A stretch of 64,000 nt of DNA from positions 248,001 to 312,000 of the forward strand of contig CBDDBH010000030.1 in the NCBI GenBank assembly GCA_965225625.1. The letters run 5' to 3'. Shown piece after piece: positions 54,191-62,941 of this stretch (positions are counted from its first letter, which is position 1; each line of letters starts with the position of its first letter). Origin of the DNA: CBDDBH01 sp965225625 (GTDB lineage Bacteria; Pseudomonadota; Gammaproteobacteria; JADZEE01). A program made the translations under genes and the position numbers. The notes beneath the pieces are model-generated. The model searched no databases. It was not told the origin of the DNA and was given only the letters and a program-made list of their open reading frames with translations.

Positions 54191-55618
54191 CTAGGACAGA
54201 AAATCCTCCAGACGCACTTCGGTGTTGCCCCGCGCTGTCAACCGCTCGAAGTAAATGCGCCTGTCCGGTTCTGACAACCCGGGTTTGGTCGCATCGAAGC
54301 CGCAGCGCGTCTGCGTGCGGTAAATGGAATCCTCGAGCCCGGGGATGGTCTTTCCAATCGGCTCCATGGATAAAGAGCGGGAGCCCTCGAAGGTGACGAT
54401 GTCCTCAGCGGGGTCCATACGGATCGACAAGGCGTAGAGAACGTCTTCCATGTCGTATATGTCGATATCGCGATCAACAACGACCGTTAGGCGCGGGAAT
54501 AAAGGCAGTGACATACTGGTCAATAGTGCATCACGCACTTCTGCCGTGGCGTTGGGCGTCATCTGAATAACCGCGCAATGTACGCAGGAACTCAGCGGAA
54601 CGTGTACATCGTGCACCGGCAACCCTTTGCCCCGAAGTATGTTGAACAGCATAGGCGCGACGGTGAATTCGCAAATGGCTTCGTGATCGGTAAATCGGCA
54701 CGGTTGAATGTGCCGGTAAATCGGATCCTTGCGCATGGTGATCGCGGTGACGTCGAGAAACATTTCTTGCGAGATCATCGGCGTGTGGGTCGAGGAGATC
54801 CCCGAGGTGTGAATATAGTCGCTGCGCTCCGGATCGATGAAGCCTTCCATTACGATCTCGGCATAGGCGGGGACTTCGAGGTCTACTGTTTCGCAACGGG
54901 TGAGGGCGACCGGTTCACCGAGCATGCCTGCCGCGAGTTGGATTTCGCTGTAACCGGGATGTGGTCCCGTGTAGGCGGCGGCCAGTTCGTAGACAGGGTG
55001 ACAGCCGATCACCAGCGCCATGGGCGCCCGCTCACCGCGTTCGCCGTAGGCCGAAATATTCTGCAAGGTGTGCGGTGAGAAAATGCAACAGTGCGCACGC
55101 TGGTCGCCGGCGATCTTCGCATTGGTGAAGGAGCAATTATGCACGCCCGTATCGGGATTCTTGGTTATGCAAATGGCACCGGTAATGATCGGTGTGCGGA
55201 AATCCTCGGGCTTCAAACCCAGATGCGGAACCGCGATACCGTCGATCGGCATGGGCACCGGCAGGCGGCGAAGGTTCGCATCGTCTCCAGTCCAGATCAC
55301 TTCCTGCACCGGACTGTTGTCAATAAGGCAGGTTTCACCGGGGCCGTTACCCGCGTGCTCGGCATAGGTCGGGATAACAACATCGGGTGTGCAGCCCAGC
55401 GCCAGTGCCTGTGTCTCACGGCCGCGGACCAGGCAATCCGTAAGCCGCCAGATTTTGTAACCGGGAAGATTTTCGAACAGGATTGGTTGCGTCGTCTGCG
55501 AACACAAGGCAGGTATCTCCGCTTGCACGTCGGCAGGTTTGCTTATGCGTAACAACTCATTACGGGTCTCTAAGTCGCTCAAGAAAGTGCGCAGGTCCTG
55601 GCGGTTATGATCGGTCAT
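54191..55618 (-). CDS. UbiD-family (de)carboxylase
   Basis: The 475-residue protein is UbiD-like along its whole length (RTFLSDLETRNELLRISKPA; PVQEVIWTGDDANLRRLPVP; SFTNAKIAGDQRAHCCIFSP; AEIVMEGFIDPERSDY). These enzymes use prenylated FMN to decarboxylate aromatic or alpha,beta-unsaturated acids; the Arg and Glu residues of the active site fall in the last two segments. The start overlaps the end of the Rieske oxygenase gene by 4 bp (ATGA), so the two are cotranscribed. No ubiX-like prenyltransferase is in the window. The gene is intact, unlike most catabolic neighbours. Confidence 0.88.
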   Translation of the reverse strand: MTDHNRQDLRTFLSDLETRNELLRISKPADVQAEIPALCSQTTQPILFENLPGYKIWRLTDCLVRGRETQALALGCTPDVVIPTYAEHAGNGPGETCLIDNSPVQEVIWTGDDANLRRLPVPMPIDGIAVPHLGLKPEDFRTPIITGAICITKNPDTGVHNCSFTNAKIAGDQRAHCCIFSPHTLQNISAYGERGERAPMALVIGCHPVYELAAAYTGPHPGYSEIQLAAGMLGEPVALTRCETVDLEVPAYAEIVMEGFIDPERSDYIHTSGISSTHTPMISQEMFLDVTAITMRKDPIYRHIQPCRFTDHEAICEFTVAPMLFNILRGKGLPVHDVHVPLSSCVHCAVIQMTPNATAEVRDALLTSMSLPLFPRLTVVVDRDIDIYDMEDVLYALSIRMDPAEDIVTFEGSRSLSMEPIGKTIPGLEDSIYRTQTRCGFDATKPGLSEPDRRIYFERLTARGNTEVRLEDFLS

Positions 55619-56673
55619 GCCGCTTTGCTCTTGGAATTCTCCGCTTCCTGTTCGAGCAACCGCTGCATGATACGGCGTGATCGTACAGCGCCTTGATCCG
55701 ATTGGACGGTGAGCGGGAAGTCATAACTTTCCGCCGTGTCGTCGATATCGAGTTCATCGAGCAGCTTCTGTTGCAGGTTGATGAGTTCTTGGTCTTCGTG
55801 AAACGTAGAATCCAAAGCCTCGGTCATGTTCTTATCCAGGACACGTCCGCCGAACTCCGGCCGGCGGGCGACCTGCCAGAAGTAGTAGCAGCCGCGCGAA
55901 TGCGAGGGAATGATAATGTGGGAATTGAGGATAGAGATCCCTTCCTCTTTCGGTCTTCCCGTGGGCGTGACACCGACGTCCAGAACAAAGTAGCCAGGCG
56001 GTTGCCAATGCATGTTCTGCCAGTGGTCGACATTCTTCGGATAGTTATTGAACGCCTTCTTCCAGATAGGCGGCGGCGGCTGATTCTCGATCCACCGGTT
56101 CACGCTAACCGTGTCACCTTCAGCTTTATACTCAATTTCGGCCGTCGTCTGTTGGTCGTTGCCGACGGTGCGGGCATGGACGGTGGCGATGTGGCTCAGG
56201 TCGAGGAGATTGTCGACGACGAGTTGACAGTGGCCATCGATGAATAAACTGCCGTGACCCAGCTCAACCCAATCTTCGCTCTGGTGATAATAGTAATCGG
56301 GGATTGTCGATTCATCGGCAAGCGCGGGGTCGCCAACCCAGAGCCAGGCACCGGCGTGGCGTTCTACCAGTGGATACGCCCGGACTTTTGCCGAGCGGGG
56401 AATGGTGCCTTGTTCCGGTATTGCCGTACAGGCGCCATTGCCGTCAAAACGAATTCCGTGATACCAGCACTGAATTTCGTCGCCGATGCGATTACCCTTG
56501 GAAAGTGGCACGAAGCGATGCGGACACGCATCGTGCAGCGCGACAATCGAACCGTCATCCTTGCGCCACATAACCACCGGTACATCGGCGATGCGGCGCG
56601 CCAACAAGGTGTGATTGAGTTCGAAATCAAAGGCAGCGAAGTACCATTTGTTTTTCAGAAATTTCATGAGCAT
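55615..56673 (-). CDS. Rieske non-haem iron oxygenase, vanillate demethylase type
   Basis: The 352-residue terminal oxygenase has its Rieske 2Fe-2S site visible: Cys50, His52 (ACPHRF) and Cys69, His72 (CWYHG). The catalytic domain has the mononuclear iron His pair in DLSHIATVHARTVG. It resembles the VanA / PobA family that removes O-methyl groups or hydroxylates aromatic acids using a separate reductase; no reductase gene is in the window. The pair with UbiD suggests successive demethylation or hydroxylation and decarboxylation of one aromatic acid. A LysR box lies 221 bp upstream. Confidence 0.88.
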   Translation of the reverse strand: MLMKFLKNKWYFAAFDFELNHTLLARRIADVPVVMWRKDDGSIVALHDACPHRFVPLSKGNRIGDEIQCWYHGIRFDGNGACTAIPEQGTIPRSAKVRAYPLVERHAGAWLWVGDPALADESTIPDYYYHQSEDWVELGHGSLFIDGHCQLVVDNLLDLSHIATVHARTVGNDQQTTAEIEYKAEGDTVSVNRWIENQPPPPIWKKAFNNYPKNVDHWQNMHWQPPGYFVLDVGVTPTGRPKEEGISILNSHIIIPSHSRGCYYFWQVARRPEFGGRVLDKNMTEALDSTFHEDQELINLQQKLLDELDIDDTAESYDFPLTVQSDQGAVRSRRIMQRLLEQEAENSKSKAA

Positions 56674-56893
56674 GGGGTCCTTTTGCGTGATTGACTGGAG
56701 TCAAGACCTTACCGGTTCGGGTTGTCCGTTCAGGTGGCGTTGACCGGGTTCGCGTTTTGTTCAATAAATAACCGGTTATCGACTGGTTCTCGCTTGGTCA
56801 TGGTCACTTCCTCGTGGTTTCGGCCTACGCCGGGATTCCACAGCTATCTAACAGCAGGAACTCCATGCATGCCAATACTTTCTGAAGGGGGGT

Positions 56894-56914
56894 GTCATAC
56901 GTAAAACGTATGAC
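56894..56914. promoter_or_regulatory. LysR-type operator (ATAC-N7-GTAT) upstream of the Rieske-UbiD operon
   Basis: A perfect inverted repeat GTCATACGT - AAA - ACGTATGAC contains ATAC-N7-GTAT, the T-N11-A form bound by LysR regulators. It lies 20 bp after the lysR stop and 221 bp before the Rieske start, on the leader of that operon. The adjacent LysR protein is the obvious binder. It lacks a T-run, so it is not a terminator. Confidence 0.65.
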
Positions 56915-56934
56915 GAGCTGGTCATCGAGCAGGA

Positions 56935-57855
56935 CTAATCAATCCCTGAGGTGGCCAGATAGTCCCGCATTGCGGCAAGGAATCTGCTGAGAATCGGCGC
57001 CGCATCGGTGTGGCGGTAAGCACAATTTAACGGGGCGGTGATCTCGCACGCCGCGAGCGGATTGAACTGCACACCCGGCCAAGGGATCGCGGCCACGGAC
57101 TGCGGCACCAAGCAGGAGCCGGCGCCGATTGCGGTGAGCGCGAGACCCGAGGTCACGTCATCCGTTATGTGTGTAACTTGAGGCTCTATGCCCGCCCTCT
57201 TGAGCAACAAAATGACCTCGTCGGCAATGCTCGGACGGTTCTCACGCGGGAACAGAATGATCGGATGGCCCTCGAGTGCCGACAGGGGCACGGGACCCTC
57301 TCGCGGCGCGTTCTCATCTGCCGTACTTGCTAAGAGGAGTGGCTCGTCCACGATTCTCTCGATTTGGACGCTCGGGTCACGCGGGTAATAACGGCTGAAG
57401 CCCACGTGAATTCGCCCCTCGCGCACGGCATCAATTTGCCTTTGGGTATTGAGGCGCGTCAAAGAAATAGTGGCCTCCGGAACCTGCTTAGTGAACGCTT
57501 TGAGAAGTGACGGAACGATCTGGAATATCGCAGAGCCGAAATAGGCGACCTCGAGCTGACCGTACTCCCCTGTCGCCGCCGCGCGACTACGCTCGCCAGC
57601 CCGACTCGCGTCTGCGAGGATCCGGCTCGCTTCCTCCAGGAAAGCTTCGCCCGCTGCAGTGAGTTCGACGCCGCGGGACGTGCGCAGAAACAGTACCACT
57701 CCGAGCTCTTCTTCTAGAGCTTTGATCTGACGGCTGATCGGCGGCTGCGAAACGTGCAGGCGCTGGGCTGCGGCGCCGATATTTCTTTCTTCGGCCACTA
57801 CGACGAAGTAACGAAGTTGACGAAACTCCAAGACAGAGTCACCCTCTTTAGCCAA
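56935..57855 (-). CDS. LysR-family transcriptional regulator
   Basis: The 306-residue protein has the HTH (FRQLRYFVVVAEERNIGAAA, RLHVSQPPISRQIKALEEEL) and a substrate-binding domain typical of the CatR/BenM-like branch. It is upstream of, and in the same direction as, the Rieske-UbiD operon and probably activates it through the palindrome at 56894-56914 in response to an aromatic acid. The gene is intact. The 430 bp beyond its start hold a gene remnant and a repeated leader (see below). Confidence 0.9.
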   Translation of the reverse strand: MAKEGDSVLEFRQLRYFVVVAEERNIGAAAQRLHVSQPPISRQIKALEEELGVVLFLRTSRGVELTAAGEAFLEEASRILADASRAGERSRAAATGEYGQLEVAYFGSAIFQIVPSLLKAFTKQVPEATISLTRLNTQRQIDAVREGRIHVGFSRYYPRDPSVQIERIVDEPLLLASTADENAPREGPVPLSALEGHPIILFPRENRPSIADEVILLLKRAGIEPQVTHITDDVTSGLALTAIGAGSCLVPQSVAAIPWPGVQFNPLAACEITAPLNCAYRHTDAAPILSRFLAAMRDYLATSGID

Positions 57856-58076
57856 TCGTAATAGTTTACCGAAGGCTATTGCGAAATCGCCTCGCTACTC
57901 GCGACGTAAGAACTCTCCGAGTTTAAGAAGCTTGAATCTTGCTATAGACAAGATTGGATCAGATAGCGTGCGGACGCTAGCACGATTTTGTTCCAAGTAT
58001 AGACCGCACGAATTTGAATAGCCCGTTCACTCAACATTCGAAGCAGGTTTTCATGGTCGCTTTAGCACCTGCTCGT

Positions 58077-58241
58077 TCAATACGGTCCGCCTCGGAACGA
58101 TGACGTCATATCGTCAAGGGTGTCGAATTGTATTATTAATCCAGAGCGTTCGTGCTCAAATGCCCATTGGAATTGGTCGAAATTACCGGCCAGCCAATCT
58201 TCTGTAAATCGGCATGCAAAAATGACCCACTTAGAGGTGTG
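58077..58241 (-). pseudogene. C-terminal fragment of an unrecognised protein
   Basis: The minus strand reads SKWVIFACRFTEDWLAGNFD, then FQWAFEHERSGLIIQFDTLD and a stop at 58077. The composition is protein-like. The upstream end coincides with the start of the repeated leader at 58242, where the reading becomes antisense to the next gene. It was probably cut by the duplication that brought the membrane-protein module. The family is unknown. Confidence 0.35.
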
Positions 58242-58290
58242 ATAGGCGCAGGATACTGGGCGGGACTCACTACTGATGGAGGAAGTAACG
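58242..58290 (+). repeat. Conserved leader of the membrane-protein module (copy 1)
   Basis: ATAGGCGCAGGATACTGGGC at 58242 recurs at 61954, and both run to a good ribosome binding site (GGAGG or GGAG) and the same AGTAACGATGAG start context. The copies are 49 and 50 nt long and almost identical, unlike the proteins after them. This suggests a shared regulatory leader or a recent duplication breakpoint. Confidence 0.65.
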
Positions 58291-58698
58291 ATGAGTGATT
58301 TTGAATTGGTGTATATGTTTACTGAAGACGTAAACAGCTTAGAAACTGCTTTCATGAATTTCATAGCCATGCTTACGGCATTTCTGGTCGCAGGCTATCT
58401 GGTGGCCGACAAACTGAAACCAAGTATGGTATTCATCATCGTCACTCTGTTTACATTGGCGGTCTTGCAACAAGTGCTTAACCTCTTCGCATTTCAGGGC
58501 GACCTCACCAGGATAACGCAGGAGATGCTGTCTAGGGTTGCCGAAGGCCAATCTGGGATTAGTTGGCATGGTAGTACGCGTCACCCCTCTATCATAAAAC
58601 GGTTTATGGCATTCAACCCCATGGCCGTGACAGTCTTTGGCTACTTCGGCGCACTCATTTTCTTCTTTCACCAACGCCATGTGGGTCGGGCGCAATAA
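58291..58698 (+). CDS. Small membrane protein, first of a duplicated module (copy 1)
   Basis: The protein has 135 residues, starting MSDFELVYMFTEDVNSLETA at 58291, 8 nt after GGAGG. Three hydrophobic helices are seen (about 20-42, 48-70, 108-128), ending IFFFHQRHVGRAQ. A paralog at 62004 shares the start, helices and the exact FFFHQRxVGRAQ end. No known family was recognised. In both places a short one-helix protein gene follows, though here that gene is broken. An inner-membrane location is likely; function unknown. Confidence 0.75.
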   Translation: MSDFELVYMFTEDVNSLETAFMNFIAMLTAFLVAGYLVADKLKPSMVFIIVTLFTLAVLQQVLNLFAFQGDLTRITQEMLSRVAEGQSGISWHGSTRHPSIIKRFMAFNPMAVTVFGYFGALIFFFHQRHVGRAQ

Positions 58699-58718
58699 AC
58701 GCAGGGAACACCCTGAAC

Positions 58719-58853
58719 ATGTCAGACGTAGCAACCTGGAGTCAGCTCATCAGCTCTGCAGCAGTGCTGGTGGCGCTACGGCGGGCCACATTGGTTTAGC
58801 TGGCGGTGTAGGTGCAGCAGAATACGGCTGCTGTCAGGGCAGAGACACGCCAG
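58719..58853 (+). pseudogene. Remnant of the one-helix membrane protein gene
   Basis: The frame starts MSDVATWSQLISSAAVLVAL, matching the intact gene at 62429, but stops after 26 codons (TAG 58797-58799). The next bases match, in another frame, the QVQQNTAAVRAETRQ segment of the second one-helix gene. Two neighbouring genes appear fused by a deletion and then frameshifted. Confidence 0.65.
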
Positions 58854-58884
58854 GGGGATGGGCGATGGCGACAGTAATGTTGCT

Positions 58885-59681
58885 TTACGCGGTCGGGTGA
58901 GGATTGAACACGTTGATTTTTAACGTAGCAACGTGTGTGTTCGCTTTCTTTGTCATCGTCGGCCAACATCCCATTGCCCTGTAAGAGGCAGCGATGTCCA
59001 CATCACTTTTGTTGCGATAGGGGTTTCTGCCATGCCGCGCATACGGCTTTGTTTCATGTGCTTCATCATTAAGCTGTTGTGGGAACTACAACTGGCTCGT
59101 GAGTAACATTGAATTGTTGAGATAGACTTTCAAATGAATATCAACAGTCCGCCCCGCATACCACCCTGGATACTTGGTTAGGAATTCACAGTTTCCCTTT
59201 TTGTCAGTGATTTGTACGCTGCGTAGAAAACAACCGGCATCGCTCGGTTTCATGTGAGACCATTCTTCGGACGTAATCAATCTATCGGGATCGACATGGG
59301 GATAACCACCGTAAATACCAACGGCATTACAGAGCCAAATCTGTACCGCTGCGTCAGCGATGGGAACACATCGCCCAGTGTCAAATAGTTCAAATTCAGC
59401 AGCAAATCTTGGCCTTCCTGAGACGCTCGGATGTCGCGTCCGCTATCGACGTCATCTAGATAATACGGCCCTTCTGCACCTGTTGCGGTAAATCTGCAAT
59501 CGCCCATGCTCCACTCCGGTGGTATGACTTTATCCGGCGACGGGTAGGTCACGGTTTCGGCCGCAAGAACGTTTAAGGGCGATAGTATTGTGGACGCACC
59601 CACGCCCACTGCGCCTCGTAGTACACGCCTAAGACGCGCTTCAAACTTTACAACGTCGTCTTCTGAGTTTTTCATCGTCAA
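58885..59681 (-). pseudogene. Intradiol ring-cleavage dioxygenase, inactivated
   Basis: The N-terminal part reads through an export-like helix to GAEGPYYLDDVDSGRDIRAS (protocatechuate-dioxygenase type). Near 59385 the true frame shifts (ELFDTGRCVPIADAAVQIW, then LCNAVGIYGGYPHVD). It continues to EFLTKYPGWYAGRTVDIHLK and SQL, where TAG at 59086-59088 replaces the family's Tyr, then FPQQLNDEAHE to TAA at 58885. The iron ligands would be Tyr in GIYGG, Tyr in GWYAG and HxH; the first His is Asp here (DIH). One frameshift, one stop and a lost ligand make it clearly dead. Confidence 0.78.
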
Positions 59682-59736
59682 TCGCTCGGTGTTTCTCTGT
59701 CTAGAAATATAGCCTTTGGGCTATGAAAAGCCAGAT

Positions 59737-59838
59737 ATCAGTCAGCCGCCTCCAACGCCGCTATCGACGCATCGTCGAGGTTCATTCTGGCAAGGAAGGC
59801 TTGGAAGTCGGTGTGGGCCATGAGTGCGGGGCCGTGGC
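59737..59838 (-). pseudogene. 3'-end remnant of the TPR gene (copy 2)
   Basis: The minus strand encodes HGPALMAHTDFQAFLARMNL, then DDASIAALEAAD and TGA at 59737. This matches the last 32 or so codons of the TPR protein at 63441-64000. It lies in the same direction as the intradiol dioxygenase, 56 bp upstream of it. Confidence 0.75.
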
Positions 59839-59856
59839 ATCACAAATCGGTGTCAC

Positions 59857-60234
59857 TCACACTTCGACAGTGCGCATCGTGTAGGCACGATCCGGATCCT
59901 TACTGCCCATTGTAACGAGCACTACCGTGTTGTCTTGTACTGCCGTCTCCGTGTGGACTTGCCCTGGCTCGTACAGGTAGGTATCACCGGCTTCAAAAAC
60001 TTGGTCTTCATGGCCGAGTGTTTCAACCCGAAGGGCTCCTTTCAATATAGTGATGATTAACCAACCTTTGTGTCTATGGGGCGTGAATTGAAAGCCTTTG
60101 CTAATTCTGAAGTAGCCAACCTCATGAAGGCCATCGAATTCATCGAGCGTGAGGAAGCTGCCCTCCATCTTGGCACCACCTTCAACCTCTTCGGCCATCT
60201 CGCCTTCGAAGTCAGTACTAATATATCTGATCAT
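59857..60234 (-). CDS. Small cupin-domain protein
   Basis: The 125-residue single cupin carries metal-ligand His residues in FTPHRHKGWLIITILKGALR and in EPGQVHTETAV, with Glu between them. Such proteins may be dioxygenases, isomerases or sensors; ChrR-like cupins are similar in size. It is intact and isolated between repeat remnants. The TPR-end fragment lies 19 bp after its stop. Confidence 0.8.
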   Translation of the reverse strand: MIRYISTDFEGEMAEEVEGGAKMEGSFLTLDEFDGLHEVGYFRISKGFQFTPHRHKGWLIITILKGALRVETLGHEDQVFEAGDTYLYEPGQVHTETAVQDNTVVLVTMGSKDPDRAYTMRTVEV

Positions 60235-60391
60235 AATCGTCTCCAGTTATTGGGGCTAGGTTACGTGACTCATCGACTCGGTTTCACGGTGTCCTCCGCT
60301 CGTTTGGTGATAGGTAAGGATAGCTTACCGCACATGTATTACCCGGAACTTTCGGGTGGGGTCTCGTAGCGCAATCACTGGAGAGTAGATA

Positions 60392-60652
60392 ATGAACATG
60401 ACAGACGTAGCAACCTGGACACAGTTAATCAGCTCGGCAGCGGTGCTGGTGACGCTGGTGTATTTATCGGCTCAGACAAAACAAACCGCGACGTAACTTG
60501 CATTTACCTTAGGCACACAACGGAACCGTGCGCGATGGAATAGCATGGGCCGACTAATGTTTGCCCCGGCGTTTGTCGAGGTGGTGGATAAATTTCTAAA
60601 GGAGCAACCCTACACCGCAGACTTCCATCAACAACTGTTGGCCTGGAAATAG
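60392..60652 (+). pseudogene. One-helix membrane protein, internally deleted and with an in-frame stop
   Basis: The frame starts MNMTDVATWTQLISSAAVLV at 60392 as in the intact gene at 62429, and meets TAA after 36 codons (KQTAT-stop). In the same frame it continues with the C-terminal part of the family (RNRARWNSMGRLMFAPAFVE ... HQQLLAWK) to TAG 60650-60652. About 75 central codons are deleted. Confidence 0.72.
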
Positions 60653-60673
60653 TCCAACCCTGGAGCAACAACT

Positions 60674-61165
60674 ATGAACATAATCAAAGTCGCAGCATGG
60701 AGTGAGTTAGTAAGTTCTATCGCGGTACTCGCCACATTGGTGTATCTGACCATTCAGGTGCAGCAGAATACGACCGCATTACGCGCACAGACCCATCACG
60801 CGATGTTCGATGGCGACCGGGACATGCTGGCAACGCTGGTCAACAACCCGGAAATAGTCCGTGATTACCTCTCGGAGGAAGAATTGACACCGGACAGAAA
60901 AATACGCCTACACGTGCATTTAGTCGGACTGATGCGCTCGCGCGAGTTTCAGTGGCTTCAATACCAAAATGGCGTCCTGGATGAGGCGACCTGGGCTTCC
61001 TACAAAAATGTAATTCCGATTTCCCTGGGGCCAAAACGAAACCGGCAATGGTGGGCCGCAATCGGCCACCGGGCATACAACCCCGCGTTCGTCGACGAAG
61101 TGAATACGCTGCTTGATGACCGGCCAGACCCGCAGACGTGGGAGCAGGTGCTTGCGTTGAAATAG
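60674..61165 (+). CDS. One-helix membrane protein of an uncharacterised family (second type)
   Basis: The 163-residue protein has an N-terminal helix (about 9-28, WSELVSSIAVLATLVYLTIQ) followed by VQQNTTALRAQT and a soluble helical domain (REFQWLQYQNGVLDEATWAS; WWAAIGHRAYNPAFVDEVNT). The start pattern 'helix - LVYL-x-xQ-xxQNT-x-A-x-R' belongs to a widespread but unstudied group of bacterial proteins. Paralogs are at 61257, 62429 and 62942. It is intact here. A TPR-end remnant follows convergently after 10 bp. Confidence 0.75.
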   Translation: MNIIKVAAWSELVSSIAVLATLVYLTIQVQQNTTALRAQTHHAMFDGDRDMLATLVNNPEIVRDYLSEEELTPDRKIRLHVHLVGLMRSREFQWLQYQNGVLDEATWASYKNVIPISLGPKRNRQWWAAIGHRAYNPAFVDEVNTLLDDRPDPQTWEQVLALK

Positions 61166-61175
61166 GGCGGACCAT

Positions 61176-61225
61176 TTACTCCCTCGCCTCAGCCGCCTCC
61201 AACGCCGCTATCGACGCATCGTCGT
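61176..61225 (-). pseudogene. 3'-end remnant of the TPR gene (copy 3)
   Basis: The minus strand encodes DDASIAALEAAEARE and TAA, the last codons of the TPR protein, and then diverges. It is the shortest of the remnants and lies convergent to the preceding membrane-protein gene, as the full gene does at 63441. Confidence 0.7.
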
Positions 61226-61256
61226 TTTTGCAGCTCTAAGAAATGGCTTAGACGGT

Positions 61257-61757
61257 CTACGGCGAGTCTGCGCCTGCCAGCGTGTATCCGAGAGTCGCGC
61301 TCGGCATGATGTGCTCGTCAAAGTATCGGCGGAATTCCGGGCTGAACCAGTGCTGGCGTGCGGCCCACCAAGTCATTGCCCCGGAGGTGCTCATCACATC
61401 CGCAAGGGTGCGCTTGAAACCATCCCAAAACGTCGGTTCTAGTGTCCCCGCGGCGAACTGATAGTAGCCGTTCTCAAATACCCGCATCAGATTATTCAGG
61501 ATGGCATAGAACTGGAGTTTCTGAGGGCCCGATATCTCGGGGTTCTCGGCTCCCTGCAGCATGACAATCGCGGTGTCAGCACTGACCCACTGACTCACGA
61601 CTTCGCGCAGCTCCTTCGCTACCGCTTGTCCGGCGCCCAGCCGAACGGCTTGCGCGTTCTGGCGCACCCCAAGCCCAACATAGATGAGCGATACGATGAC
61701 CGCGATGCCCCCAAGTATCTCCGCGATGAATGACGCCTGTTCCAGAGTGATGTTCAT
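61257..61757 (-). CDS. One-helix membrane protein of the same uncharacterised family (diverged copy)
   Basis: The protein has 166 residues from the ATG at 61757, preceded by GGGAGGA with good spacing; a longer in-frame start lacks this. MNITLEQASFIAEILGGIAV and VSLIYVGLGVRQNAQAVRLG match the family pattern, and WWAARQHWFSPEFRRYFDEH matches the C-terminal region. It is on the opposite strand from its paralogs and clearly diverged. Function unknown. Confidence 0.75.
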   Translation of the reverse strand: MNITLEQASFIAEILGGIAVIVSLIYVGLGVRQNAQAVRLGAGQAVAKELREVVSQWVSADTAIVMLQGAENPEISGPQKLQFYAILNNLMRVFENGYYQFAAGTLEPTFWDGFKRTLADVMSTSGAMTWWAARQHWFSPEFRRYFDEHIMPSATLGYTLAGADSP

Positions 61758-61953
61758 GTGCTGTCCTCCCGGCGGGTTGATGCCGGAAGGATAGCGCAGG
61801 CGGTGAACGCGTCGTACATTCCTGCCTGCTCGCCAAACGAGCGCACGTCTCAAGCGTGTAACGGGTTTAAATAACGCTCTGCTATTGAACAGATAGAAGA
61901 ATGCCGAGCAGGGCGCTCGTTGCGGCTCGGTCCCTTTGCATAGATTTGTCCCA

Positions 61954-62003
61954 ATAGGCGCAGGATACTGGGCGGGACTAACTACAGCAGAAGGAGAGTA
62001 ACG
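61954..62003 (+). repeat. Conserved leader of the membrane-protein module (copy 2)
   Basis: This is the second copy of the 50-nt leader seen at 58242-58290, beginning ATAGGCGCAGGATACTGGGC and ending in AAGGAGAGTAACG before the ATG. The preceding region 61854-61950 shows no gene and should contain the promoter. Confidence 0.65.
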
Positions 62004-62414
62004 ATGAGCGATTATGAACTGGTCGATTTATTCACCGAGCAACTGAATACGCTGCAATCGTCATTTATGGATTATGTGGCGGTGCTTTTTGCATTTCTCA
62101 TCGCGGCATACTTGGTCGCCGCCAAGCTGGAGTCCAGAATGGTGACGGTCATCGTAGTCCTCTTCACGGTGGTGGCTCTTCAGCATGTACTCCCGATACT
62201 AGCGTCCGGAAGTGACTTTGCCGGCGTCGCCGGTCAAATAGCGCTACGAGCGACCAATGACTCCTCGAGTGTCAATTGGCACGGTGCAGCGATGCCCTGG
62301 GGGCCAGTTGCCATATCAATAACACGTTACAGCGCCGTCGTCGCCCTCATCGTCAGCTACATCGGCGGCCTCATCTTCTTTTTCCACCAACGCCGCGTGG
62401 GTCGGGCGCAATAA
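62004..62414 (+). CDS. Small membrane protein, first of a duplicated module (copy 2)
   Basis: This 136-residue paralog of the protein at 58291 starts MSDYELVDLFTEQLNTLQSS, has three helices, and ends GLIFFFHQRRVGRAQ. AAGGAG lies before the ATG. Here the whole module is best preserved: this gene, then the one-helix gene at 62429 (14 bp on), then the second-type gene at 62942. Cotranscription is likely. Function unknown. Confidence 0.78.
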   Translation: MSDYELVDLFTEQLNTLQSSFMDYVAVLFAFLIAAYLVAAKLESRMVTVIVVLFTVVALQHVLPILASGSDFAGVAGQIALRATNDSSSVNWHGAAMPWGPVAISITRYSAVVALIVSYIGGLIFFFHQRRVGRAQ

Positions 62415-62428
62415 CAGGAGCGAATAAA

Positions 62429-62920
62429 ATGAACATGACAGACGTAGCAACCTGGGGGCAGTTAATCAGCTCGGCAGCGGTGCTGGTGACGCTGGTGTAT
62501 CTATCCATTCAGACGCGGCAGACAGCGATACTGTTGAAGTCGGAGTCGCGGCAATCGATGCTGGATGCAGACCTTCAGATTTTGTCGAGATACACGGAGC
62601 GGCCGACTATTCTCAGCGACCATTTCAGCGAAGGCGAAATATCCATGGAAAGCAAAATACGGCTATGGTCGTTTTTGATGGCGTTCATGCGTACCCGCGA
62701 ACATCACTGGTTTCAGTACAAAAACGGCGCACTGGACCATGATGCATGGATGGCCTATCAACAGGCCATCCCTGTTGAGTTAGGTGCCGAACGAGCCCGT
62801 TCGTGGTGGACCGGCATGGGGCGCGACCAAATGACCCCGCCATTCGCCGAACTGGTGGATACCCTGATTGCCGACCCTGTCCGCGTCGACTGGCATCAAC
62901 AATTGGTTGACTGGAAATAA
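62429..62920 (+). CDS. One-helix membrane protein of an uncharacterised family (first type, intact)
   Basis: The 163-residue protein starts MNMTDVATWGQLISSAAVLV at 62429, behind AGGAG. The helix (about 9-27) is followed by IQTRQTAILLKSESRQSML and a helical domain (REHHWFQYKNGALDHDAWMA; PFAELVDTLIADP). It is the only undamaged member of the NMTDVATW type; copies at 58719 and 60392 are broken. The C-terminal domain is presumably cytoplasmic or periplasmic; topology is not evident. Confidence 0.75.
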   Translation: MNMTDVATWGQLISSAAVLVTLVYLSIQTRQTAILLKSESRQSMLDADLQILSRYTERPTILSDHFSEGEISMESKIRLWSFLMAFMRTREHHWFQYKNGALDHDAWMAYQQAIPVELGAERARSWWTGMGRDQMTPPFAELVDTLIADPVRVDWHQQLVDWK

Positions 62921-62941
62921 CCCAACCAAGGAATAACAACC

